A stretch of DNA of 17,110 bases from positions 1 to 17,110 of the forward strand of contig CAZTLA010000058.1 of NCBI GenBank assembly GCA_964614365.1, written 5' to 3'. Below are positions 1-6,348 of this stretch, in pieces. A model generated the notes under the pieces. The model ran no database searches and was not told the origin of the DNA. It worked only from the letters and a program-made list of their open reading frames with translations. This DNA comes from JACQWR01 sp964614365 (GTDB taxonomy: Bacteria > Desulfobacterota > Syntrophia > Syntrophales > JACQWR01). The translations under genes were made by a program, and so were the position numbers. Every line of letters starts with the position of its first letter. Position 1 is the stretch's first letter.

Positions 1-689
1 GCTTCGTCGATCCCAACAAGAAACGGAAGGAAGGCCCCTTCGGTGAGTGGACGGGGTACTACGCCAGTGACGTGCGCGAAGAACCGTTCCTGGATATTAA
101 GGCGGTCTATCACCGGAACGATCCCATTATCCTGGGTTGTCCCCCGAACCGTCCCCCCGATGAAATTGCGCGCTACCGGGCGGTCATGCGCTCGGCGCTC
201 TTGAGACAGCAGATGGAGGCGGCGGGGATTGTCGGCATTAAGTCCGTGTGGGCGCACGAGGTCGGCAGTTCAAGACTGCTCCTGGCGATCGCCATCGATC
301 AGCGCTACGGCGGCCACGCCACCCAGGTGGGGCACGTAGCCTCGCAGTGTCACGTGGGCGCCTATCTTGGCAAATACGTCATCGTCGTGGACGACGATAT
401 TGACGTCTCCAATCTCGATGAGCTGATGTGGGCCATGGTAACCCGTTCCGATCCGGCGACATCCATTGATATTATCCACAATACCTGGTCAACGGCGCTT
501 GATCCCCGGATCCACCCCGATGACAAGCATAAGGGAAAACTGGTCAACTCCCGTGCCATCATTGACGCAACGCGTCCCTATGACTGGCGCGATCAGTTCC
601 CCCTGGTCAATATGCCGAGTCCCGCACGGGCAAAACGGGCCAGAGAGAAGTTCGGGTATCTGTTGAAAGGCTTCGGGAGCAAGTCTTAA
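1..689 (+). CDS. UbiD-family decarboxylase, C-terminal part (5' end outside window)
   Basis: The reading frame is open from position 3 with no start inside the window, so this is the C-terminal ~229 residues of a protein that is normally ~450-500 aa. Visible UbiD-family features are the EGPFGEWTGYY segment (codons at about 33-65), the stretch around VVVDDDIDVSNLDELMWAM and the TRSDP...LDP tail. UbiD enzymes use prenylated FMN to decarboxylate, or carboxylate, aromatic and alpha,beta-unsaturated acids in the cytoplasm. The catalytic Glu-Arg-Glu residues lie in the part that is not visible, so activity cannot be judged. An internal GTG at 72 is not the start, because conserved sequence continues upstream of it. 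The gene ends 2 bp before the first half-permease gene, suggesting an operon. In anaerobes such genes often serve aromatic acid metabolism; the substrate here is unknown. Confidence 0.93.
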   Translation, partial: FVDPNKKRKEGPFGEWTGYYASDVREEPFLDIKAVYHRNDPIILGCPPNRPPDEIARYRAVMRSALLRQQMEAAGIVGIKSVWAHEVGSSRLLLAIAIDQRYGGHATQVGHVASQCHVGAYLGKYVIVVDDDIDVSNLDELMWAMVTRSDPATSIDIIHNTWSTALDPRIHPDDKHKGKLVNSRAIIDATRPYDWRDQFPLVNMPSPARAKRAREKFGYLLKGFGSKS

Positions 690-691
690 TA

Positions 692-1237
692 GTGCAACCG
701 GCAGAAAAAAAAGGGAATCCCTTTATTGATCCGTCCCTCATTATTTTTGCGGTGCTGGTGATTATTACTGCAGCAATCTGTTATAGCAGGGGGAAGGGTG
801 TTTTTGATAAGGGATTGGACGATTCTGTCGCCATGATGATGCAGATATTTCCCAAAATAGCGGGAGCCATGCTTCTGGCCGGGTTCGTCCAGGTTCTCTT
901 GCCCCGGGAAACGGTCATGCAATTGATGGGAAAGAGGGCCGGGTTTAAGGGGCTCGTAATAGCCAGTTTCGCCGGAATGCTTACGCCGGGCGGCCCGATC
1001 GTTTCTTTCCCCCTGATTGCGGCGCTCTACTCCATGGGAGCAGCGGCCGGCACCCTGGTTGCGTACCTGATTTCCTGGGAACTCATGGGCATGCAGCGCA
1101 TCCTGATCTGGGAAATACCGCTCATGGGCGTTAAATTTACCCTGCTGAGAGTGGCCATCTCGCTCTTGTTCCCGCTGTTGGCCGGAATCATCGCTCAGAA
1201 GCTCACCAATTATCTGGACGACAATAAAAGGGGGTGA
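692..1237 (+). CDS. half-size permease A (ArsP/DUF318-like, ~4 TM)
   Basis: This 181-residue, strongly hydrophobic protein starts at GTG 692, two bases after the UbiD stop. It has about four membrane segments (roughly residues 16-34, 48-68, 84-130 and 148-170). A conserved-looking TPGGPIVSFPLIAALYSMGA stretch lies near residues 97-116. Layout and motif resemble one half of the predicted permease family COG0701/PF03773 (ArsP_1), in which two similar halves are normally fused in one ~300-350 aa chain. The next gene encodes a second, similar half and overlaps this one by 4 bp (GTGA), so the pair probably forms a heterodimeric transporter in the inner membrane. Family assignment is from motif recognition only, and the substrate is unknown; position after a UbiD gene suggests an organic acid or product exporter (inference). 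Confidence 0.75.
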   Translation: MQPAEKKGNPFIDPSLIIFAVLVIITAAICYSRGKGVFDKGLDDSVAMMMQIFPKIAGAMLLAGFVQVLLPRETVMQLMGKRAGFKGLVIASFAGMLTPGGPIVSFPLIAALYSMGAAAGTLVAYLISWELMGMQRILIWEIPLMGVKFTLLRVAISLLFPLLAGIIAQKLTNYLDDNKRG

Positions 1238-1749
1238 ACGTTCTGGATTATGCGTCCCTGGTCATATGGATCATCGCCCTAATACTGGGCTTGATGGCTT
1301 ATGTACGTCATGATAAACGCTTTCGCCTGGGTCTGCAGATTGCCGGGCACCAGGCGCTTACCACCGTCCCGAAAATTGTTTTGGCTGTTCTGGTTTCCGG
1401 TTTCTTCGCACAGATTATCCCCACGGAACTGGTGGCCGAGTGGTTGGGGAAGGATGCGGGCCTCAGGGGCATCATGATCGGCTCACTGGTGGGAGGACTG
1501 ACCCCCGGCGGACCGGTTATCTGTTTTCCCATTGTCTATGTTTTTTTAAAAACCGGAGCGGCAGTTCCGGCTTTGATTTCCTTTCTCACCGCCTGGTCGG
1601 TCTTTGCGATTCATCGGATGCTTGCGTATGAGATTCCCCTGATGGGCGCGGGTTTCGTAAAAATCAGGCTTATTTCCTGCTTGATCCTTCCCCCGCTGGC
1701 CGGATTGATGGCTGAGATAGCAACGAGTGGTTTGGGTATCACGATGTAG
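1234..1749 (+). CDS. half-size permease B (ArsP/DUF318-like, ~4 TM)
   Basis: This 171-residue membrane protein starts at GTG 1234 inside the stop of the preceding gene (GTGA overlap), implying translational coupling. It repeats the architecture of its neighbour: a short N-terminal helix, a basic loop (RHDKRFRLG), then hydrophobic segments carrying LVGGLTPGGPVICFPIVYVFLKTGA at about residues 84-108 and an EIPLMGAGFVKIRL stretch matching EIPLMGVKFTLLRV in the partner. The two proteins are clearly paralogous halves. Two equal-sized subunits with the same TPGGP signature, encoded back to back, fit a split version of a duplicated-half permease. Function beyond membrane transport cannot be assigned. 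Confidence 0.75.
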   Translation: MNVLDYASLVIWIIALILGLMAYVRHDKRFRLGLQIAGHQALTTVPKIVLAVLVSGFFAQIIPTELVAEWLGKDAGLRGIMIGSLVGGLTPGGPVICFPIVYVFLKTGAAVPALISFLTAWSVFAIHRMLAYEIPLMGAGFVKIRLISCLILPPLAGLMAEIATSGLGITM

Positions 1750-1774
1750 ACGAATAAGACATGAGGAGGTTGCC

Positions 1775-2314
1775 ATGAAACCGGAAGAAGAGACTGACCA
1801 GAAGTGGGACCGCTGGCAGAAGGACCGGACCTTTGTCCGGGCGGTGATAGGGAAGTATGGGGAGGTATATCAAAATCTCCTCAAACAACCACGGGTGTAC
1901 AAGAGCAAGGAGATGGACTGGAAGGGTGGTCCGACTAAGTTCGGGAAAAACGTCGTCAATCCCCAACGGGCGATGGTGACCCAGGCCGTCGAGGCGCACA
2001 TAGACGTGCTTGCCCCCGGCAACTACGGCCAGAAACACGGACACATGAACAGCGCCGTGTTCTACATCCTGGAAGGAGAGGGGTATGACGTGCACGATGG
2101 GGTAAAGTACCCCTGGAAGGCCGGTGACGTGTGCATCGTGGAGAACATGTGCGTCCATCAGCACTTTAACAGCAAGCCCGATAAGCCGGCGCGCTATGTT
2201 ATCTTCAAGGCCAAGCCCACGTTCATCTTTTTTCACCTGGTGTTCCAGCGGACGGTTGAATATCCGCCCAAGGAAGCGAAGCCCGGGTTTGAGCATTATC
2301 ATCCGGAACCGTAA
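1775..2314 (+). CDS. cupin-domain protein 1 (motif-1 Glu missing)
   Basis: The ATG at 1775 was chosen over an upstream in-frame start at 1727 because it follows a strong GAGGAGGT ribosome site and clears the permease gene. The product is 179 aa with a single cupin beta-barrel at roughly residues 75-150. Motif 1 reads KHGHMNSAVFYILEGEG: His88 and His90 are present, but the position of the usual metal-binding Glu is Ala94. Motif 2 contains GDVCIVENMCVHQHFN, supplying His128/His130. There is no signal peptide, so it is cytoplasmic. Cupins of this size include dioxygenases, isomerases and non-catalytic partners. The paralogous cupin 24 bp downstream keeps the Glu, so this may be the non-catalytic member of a pair (inference). 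Substrate unknown. Confidence 0.88.
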   Translation: MKPEEETDQKWDRWQKDRTFVRAVIGKYGEVYQNLLKQPRVYKSKEMDWKGGPTKFGKNVVNPQRAMVTQAVEAHIDVLAPGNYGQKHGHMNSAVFYILEGEGYDVHDGVKYPWKAGDVCIVENMCVHQHFNSKPDKPARYVIFKAKPTFIFFHLVFQRTVEYPPKEAKPGFEHYHPEP

Positions 2315-2338
2315 GGTTGCCGCTGAAGGAGGTTTAGT

Positions 2339-2893
2339 ATGCCATACGAGGAAAAAAATATAGCCGCCCAGGGAACCCTGCAGACGGATTACTACCGGCG
2401 GATGCTGGAGCGGTCGAAAAAGTTTCGCGAAGACTATGATAAGAAAGCCCGTTCCGTGAGCCCGGCGGAAATGCCCTGGGAAAACTCGCCGCAGGGCCGG
2501 ATCAAGCATTTGGTGAACGAAGAGACGGATACGGTGGAATGCTGTCTCGACATGTACATGCAGGAGATAGCGCCGGGAAGCAGTTCGGGGAAACACCGCC
2601 ACATGGCGGAAGAGCTTTTTTACGTCCTGGAGGGCAAGGGCTACGATCTGCACTGGGACGCTTCCTTCACGCTCGATGTTAAGTATCATTGGGATTGGGA
2701 GAAGGAGCCCAAGAGGTACGAGTGGGAGGAAGGGGATTTTGTGTATATCCCCCCCTATACCACCCACCAGCATTTTAACGCCGATCCGGCAACTCCGGCC
2801 CGCTTTGTGACGGCCACGAGCCGCCTGGTGAAAGCGTTGGGATTCGACTGGTGGGAGCAGGTGGAAAACGCCCCGGGTTACCCGGGGAAGTGA
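2339..2893 (+). CDS. cupin-domain protein 2 (complete metal site)
   Basis: The protein is 184 aa, with its start supported by a GAAGGAGG ribosome site just upstream. An N-terminal helical region (residues 1-60) precedes a cupin domain at about 70-160. Motif 1 is KHRHMAEELFYVLEGKG with His86, His88 and Glu92 as likely metal ligands. Motif 2 is GDFVYIPPYTTHQHFN with His143/His145. An insertion rich in Trp and acidic residues (about 106-130) separates the motifs and is absent from cupin 1. Overall look is closest to gentisate-dioxygenase-like or ring-modifying cupins, but an oxygenase would be surprising in a cluster with anaerobic character. Pairing with cupin 1 suggests a heteromeric enzyme or a two-step conversion. 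The specific reaction is not assignable. Confidence 0.88.
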   Translation: MPYEEKNIAAQGTLQTDYYRRMLERSKKFREDYDKKARSVSPAEMPWENSPQGRIKHLVNEETDTVECCLDMYMQEIAPGSSSGKHRHMAEELFYVLEGKGYDLHWDASFTLDVKYHWDWEKEPKRYEWEEGDFVYIPPYTTHQHFNADPATPARFVTATSRLVKALGFDWWEQVENAPGYPGK

Positions 2894-2996
2894 TCGGCGA
2901 TCCCGCTCAAGGGATAGCCGGCCCTCCGTCTTGCGGGAACAGGCGGCGGGAAGCTTCGCGAGTATGCTGTTTCAATCCCCTTCGGGAGAACTAAGA

Positions 2997-3440
2997 ATGC
3001 GTTTCCCTGTTGCCCGTATATCGTTGGTTGTGCTCCTGCTTGCCCTTGCGGCGGTTTTGCCGGATCTCTTAACGGATGCCGCGAATGTATCGTTCAGGGG
3101 GATGGTCGTGTCCGAAAGGGCGGCGTCGGAGCATGGTCTTGCCGGGACGGTCAGGGGAGAAGGAACGCATCTCTTTTGTACCTCACTTGCCAAGAGAACG
3201 CTGTTTGCGGTAACATCGGGTTTCAGGAAGACCAAGGCGCATGCACGGCGGGTGTCCGCCCAGCGCCTCTTCTCCGGAATATCGAGGATTGCGGAAATCA
3301 GTCGTTTTGAATTTAACGTGGGAAGGGCATTCCTGCCGCTCACGAAAGGGCCCCATCGGGAAAAAATTCCTCAGGGGTCGCGAAGCCCTCCGGTGAAAGA
3401 CACGGACTTATTATCTATGTTCCAGGTTGTTTCCGTGTGA
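2997..3440 (+). CDS. doubtful small secreted protein, unrecognised
   Basis: I do not recognise this 147-residue ORF. The ATG at 2997 has a modest GGGAG upstream and opens a credible signal peptide or anchor (basic start, then SLVVLLLALAAVLPDLL at about residues 9-25). The remainder is Ser/Arg-rich, without repeats, cysteine motifs or further helices, and the last 40 residues do not look like a folded domain. It fills the 629-bp gap between the cupins and tctA, where a TctC solute-binding protein might be expected. However, it is far too short for TctC (~320 aa) and lacks its motifs. It may be a genuine orphan, a decayed gene, or an ORF by chance. A competing antisense ORF covers the same region. 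Confidence 0.3.
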   Translation: MRFPVARISLVVLLLALAAVLPDLLTDAANVSFRGMVVSERAASEHGLAGTVRGEGTHLFCTSLAKRTLFAVTSGFRKTKAHARRVSAQRLFSGISRIAEISRFEFNVGRAFLPLTKGPHREKIPQGSRSPPVKDTDLLSMFQVVSV

Positions 3441-3522
3441 TCCGCGGATCTGAACGATTTGATGTCTGATCCTTTATCGGCATTACGAAAAAGATCGGAC
3501 GGAAAAAGGGAGGTATGTCGTT

Positions 3523-5016
3523 ATGTTGGAGGCATTGTATAACGGTTTATTGCTGACACTGAATTGGAAGGTGTTCGGGATTCTGATGCTGACCATTCCC
3601 ATCGGTCTCATTCTCGGCATCCTTCCGGGCGTCGGCGGGAAGGTCGGACTGGCCATTCTGATACCCTTTTGTTTCGGGATGGAGCCTGCGGTGGCTTTTG
3701 CTTTTCTCCTGGGCATGCACGCGGTGGTTCATACCGGCAGTCCCGTTCCGGCAATTCTTTTCAATACCCCCGACGGCCCCGCCGCGGCAACCGTTATTGA
3801 CGGTTATCCCATGGCGCAGAAGGGGGAGGCGGGCAGGGCCTTGGGCGCGGCGCTGATGTCCTCCGGCGTCGGCGGCGTTATCGGGGCGGTTTTCATGGCC
3901 TTGACCATCCCCGTCGTGCGCCCTATCGTCCTGGCCTTCGGCCCGCCGGAATTTTTCATGATGACGCTCGTGGGCATCACCTTTATCTCCCTCATGAGCG
4001 GGGGATCCCTGATGAAGGGGCTGATTGCCGGCGGCATCGGCATGTCAATCGCTTTTGTCGGCATGGACCCCCAGACCGGCGTCGTCCGGTTCGCCTTCGA
4101 GCAGCTCTATCTCTTTGACGGGGTGAATATCGTGAACGTGACCATCGGCGTCTTCGCCATTCCCGAGGTGATCACCATGATCAAGGAAGGCGGTTCCATC
4201 GCCCACACCCAGCCGGATCAGGTCAAGGGTTCGGGGGTCTGGCAGGGGATCAAGGACACCTTCATCCACTGGAACCTGACGCTGCGTTGCAGCGTCATCG
4301 GCAGCATGATCGGCATGGTGCCGGGATTGGGCGGCGAAGCGGCGAGCTTTATCTGCTACGGCCATGCCGTGCAGACTTCCAAGACTCCGGAGAGATTCGG
4401 CAAGGGCGCGGTAGAGGGTGTCCTGGCCCCGGAGAGCGCCAACAACTCCAAAGAAGGAGGCGGGCTGATACCCACCGTGGCCTTCGGCGTTCCCTCGTCC
4501 GGCGCCATGGCCATTCTCCTGGGGGCCTTTATGATCATCGGGGTGGTGCCGGGGCAGGAGATGCTCACCAAGCATCTCGATGTCGTTTTCAGCATGGTCT
4601 GGGTGCTGGCCTTTTCCAATGTTGTCGGGGTCATCCTGTGCCTCCTCTTTGTCATGCCGCTGGCCAAGCTCACCTTTGTCAAGGTCTCGATAATCGTGCC
4701 GTTCATTTTCGTTTTCGCGTTTATCGGCGCTTTTCTGGCCACAAACAACTTCGGGGATATTATCATCACCTGCATCCTCGGCGCCCTCGGCTTCGGTTTC
4801 AAAACGTTTAAATATCCCCGCGCGCCTTTTGTGCTGGGCGCGGTATTGGGGGATATGACGGAAAATTATCTCCATCTTTCCATGAACCTCTTCGGGCTTT
4901 CGTTCCTGTTAAGGCCCTTAACCCTGCTGCTGCTGGGGATTATTGTGGTAACGATATTCTTCCATGTGCGGCGAACGAGACGACTGGAGAGAGAAGCGGC
5001 AGGAGGTGCGGCATGA
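3523..5016 (+). CDS. tctA: tripartite tricarboxylate transporter permease, large subunit TctA
   Basis: The product is 497 aa, normal length for TctA, with about 10-12 membrane segments in two related halves. Family signatures include LILGILPGVGG near the N-terminus, GSPVPAILFNTPDGPAAATVIDGYP at about residues 71-95, and in the second half GMVPGLGGEAASF followed by PESANNSKEGGGLIPTVAFGVPSS. TctA forms the membrane channel of a secondary, ion-gradient-driven transporter for carboxylates, fed by a periplasmic TctC. The usual GIPG-S turn reads GVPSS here, a modest deviation. The start has an AAAGGGAGG ribosome site. The gene overlaps tctB by 4 bp (ATGA). No tctC is visible within the window, so the binding protein is probably encoded elsewhere. 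Substrate is likely an aromatic or other carboxylic acid (inference). Confidence 0.96.
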   Translation: MLEALYNGLLLTLNWKVFGILMLTIPIGLILGILPGVGGKVGLAILIPFCFGMEPAVAFAFLLGMHAVVHTGSPVPAILFNTPDGPAAATVIDGYPMAQKGEAGRALGAALMSSGVGGVIGAVFMALTIPVVRPIVLAFGPPEFFMMTLVGITFISLMSGGSLMKGLIAGGIGMSIAFVGMDPQTGVVRFAFEQLYLFDGVNIVNVTIGVFAIPEVITMIKEGGSIAHTQPDQVKGSGVWQGIKDTFIHWNLTLRCSVIGSMIGMVPGLGGEAASFICYGHAVQTSKTPERFGKGAVEGVLAPESANNSKEGGGLIPTVAFGVPSSGAMAILLGAFMIIGVVPGQEMLTKHLDVVFSMVWVLAFSNVVGVILCLLFVMPLAKLTFVKVSIIVPFIFVFAFIGAFLATNNFGDIIITCILGALGFGFKTFKYPRAPFVLGAVLGDMTENYLHLSMNLFGLSFLLRPLTLLLLGIIVVTIFFHVRRTRRLEREAAGGAA

Positions 5017-5540
5017 AGGCAAAGGATAAAATGGAGATTTTTTTCGACGTAGTGCTGGTAGGATTTTACGTAGCCGTGATCATAGCTTCCTATCAGTATA
5101 ATGCCAAGGCGCGGCTGATGCCGCTGGTCATCGCCTTGCCCTGTATCACCATGGCTGTTATTCAGCTTGCCGCCAATCTGCGCGGAAAGAAGCAGAAGAA
5201 GGTCATTTCCCTAGAAGACGAGATGTTTCAAAAGACCATGGAAAAGATCCATGCGGAAGTGATCGAGGAAAAGAAGGAGAAAAAAACCGATCGGGAAGAG
5301 GCCGTCGCCCTGCTGAAAGCGACCGGATGGGTGTTGCTGTACTGTCTGATGGTTTACCTGTTCGGATTCTTAATCACCATTCCTGTTTATACCATCATCT
5401 TTATGCGTTACAGTAAGGACAGTTGGACGGCAACCCTGTCCACGGCCTTCGGATTATGGCTGACGATTTACCTGGTTTTCGTGGTGATTGCGAAGATTTC
5501 CCTGTACGACGCCCTGATCTTCAAACTCCTGGAGGGATAA
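5013..5540 (+). CDS. tctB: tripartite tricarboxylate transporter small subunit TctB
   Basis: This 175-aa membrane protein begins within the tctA stop (ATGA). TctB proteins are typically 140-180 aa with four membrane segments. Here helices lie at about residues 10-25, 32-50, 107-130 and 140-165. A long charged central loop (KKQKKVISLEDEMFQ...EKKEKKTDREE, about 58-98) sits between helices 2 and 3. Its sequence is poorly conserved across the family, and the call rests mainly on size, topology and tight coupling to tctA. It acts with TctA in the inner membrane. The long Lys/Glu-rich loop is more extended than usual and would face the cytoplasm. Confidence 0.88.
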   Translation: MKAKDKMEIFFDVVLVGFYVAVIIASYQYNAKARLMPLVIALPCITMAVIQLAANLRGKKQKKVISLEDEMFQKTMEKIHAEVIEEKKEKKTDREEAVALLKATGWVLLYCLMVYLFGFLITIPVYTIIFMRYSKDSWTATLSTAFGLWLTIYLVFVVIAKISLYDALIFKLLEG

Positions 5541-5548
5541 GGGGAACG

Positions 5549-6256
5549 ATGAGAAAGGGAAAACGAAACCACGCCTGGGAAGACGTAGTTGACGACGAAA
5601 TTCGGCAGATTGCCGGAGATTATGAGACCCGTAAGGGATTTCGTGACCGTCCGGCGTTGCTGTGCATCGATAATTACAATGCCGTCTTCGGCGACCGGCC
5701 GGAGGCGGTACTCAAAGCCATGAAACGCTTTCCCAGCAGTTGCGGCCGGGCGGCCTGGGGGGCGATAAAGCCGACGAGAAGATTAATGGCGGCGGCGCGT
5801 GCAAGCGGTATTCCCATTATCCATACGACCCGCGATGACTTGAGCAAATCGGGAAGGAGCAGCCTTTCTTCCACCAAGAGGATCCGGCGTGATTCCGATC
5901 CGGCCTGGGAGCATGCGTTCTTTCCGGAACTGCTGCCGGCGAGCGACGAACTGGTAATAAGAAAGACGAGGGCCAGCGCCTTCTTCGGCACCTCTCTCAT
6001 TGCGCACCTCATACAGATGGATGTCAATCAACTGATCGTCTGCGGCAACTCCACCAGCGGCTGCGTCCGGGCAAGCGTCATTGAGGGCTTCATGCATGGT
6101 TTTCCTGTGGCCGTGGTCGAAGAATGCGTGTTTGACCGTAACTGGTTAAGCCACAAGGTGAATCTTTTTGATATGAACTGCAAGTATGCCGACGTCGTTT
6201 TTCTGGAGGAGGCGCTGGCCTTTCTGAAAAAAATCCGTAGAGCATCCCGGATGTAA
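5549..6256 (+). CDS. isochorismatase-family cysteine hydrolase
   Basis: ATG 5549 was chosen (8 bp after tctB, with GGAGGGATAAGGGG upstream) in preference to an in-frame start inside tctB. The 235-aa product shows the Cys-Asp-Lys triad of the isochorismatase/N-carbamoylsarcosine amidase superfamily: Asp41 in ALLCIDNYNAVF, Lys139 in ELVIRKTRASAFFGT, and Cys172 in GNSTSGCVRAS. The cis-peptide region before the Cys is intact. Members hydrolyse amides such as N-carbamoyl compounds, nicotinamide or maleamate, or the vinyl ether of isochorismate. The sequence does not discriminate among these. Its place between a Tct transporter and a ThDP enzyme, in a cluster with UbiD and cupins, suggests removal of an amide or carbamoyl group in a catabolic route (inference). 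It lacks a signal peptide and is cytoplasmic. Confidence 0.92.
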   Translation: MRKGKRNHAWEDVVDDEIRQIAGDYETRKGFRDRPALLCIDNYNAVFGDRPEAVLKAMKRFPSSCGRAAWGAIKPTRRLMAAARASGIPIIHTTRDDLSKSGRSSLSSTKRIRRDSDPAWEHAFFPELLPASDELVIRKTRASAFFGTSLIAHLIQMDVNQLIVCGNSTSGCVRASVIEGFMHGFPVAVVEECVFDRNWLSHKVNLFDMNCKYADVVFLEEALAFLKKIRRASRM

Positions 6257-6348
6257 GCGGAAACGAGTGTGCCCCGTTTGCGATTTTCCCGGTGTTTGAA
6301 AATTTTTGGTCGGAAAATGGAATACCTATCGTAATGTAAGGAGGGTGT

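Noticed and set aside
1739..2773. Long antisense ORF (344 codons, - strand) across both cupin genes
   Set aside because: It runs opposite two clear cupin genes with ribosome sites; its translation is His/Leu/Val/Arg-rich shadow sequence with no recognisable domain.
2890..2935. Short inverted repeats (ATCCC/GGGAT and GATCGGCGATC) after cupin 2
   Set aside because: Arms are only about 5 bp, with no T-run; expected by chance in GC-rich sequence.
2972..3343. 123-codon - strand ORF in the cupin-tctA gap
   Set aside because: No ribosome site or domain seen; it competes with the + strand ORF at 2997-3440, which at least has a signal-like N-terminus. Neither is secure.
4045..4875. Antisense ORF (276 codons, - strand) inside tctA
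   Set aside because: Its composition (His/Asp/Glu/Gly-rich) is the mirror of TctA membrane codons; no start context and no known motif.
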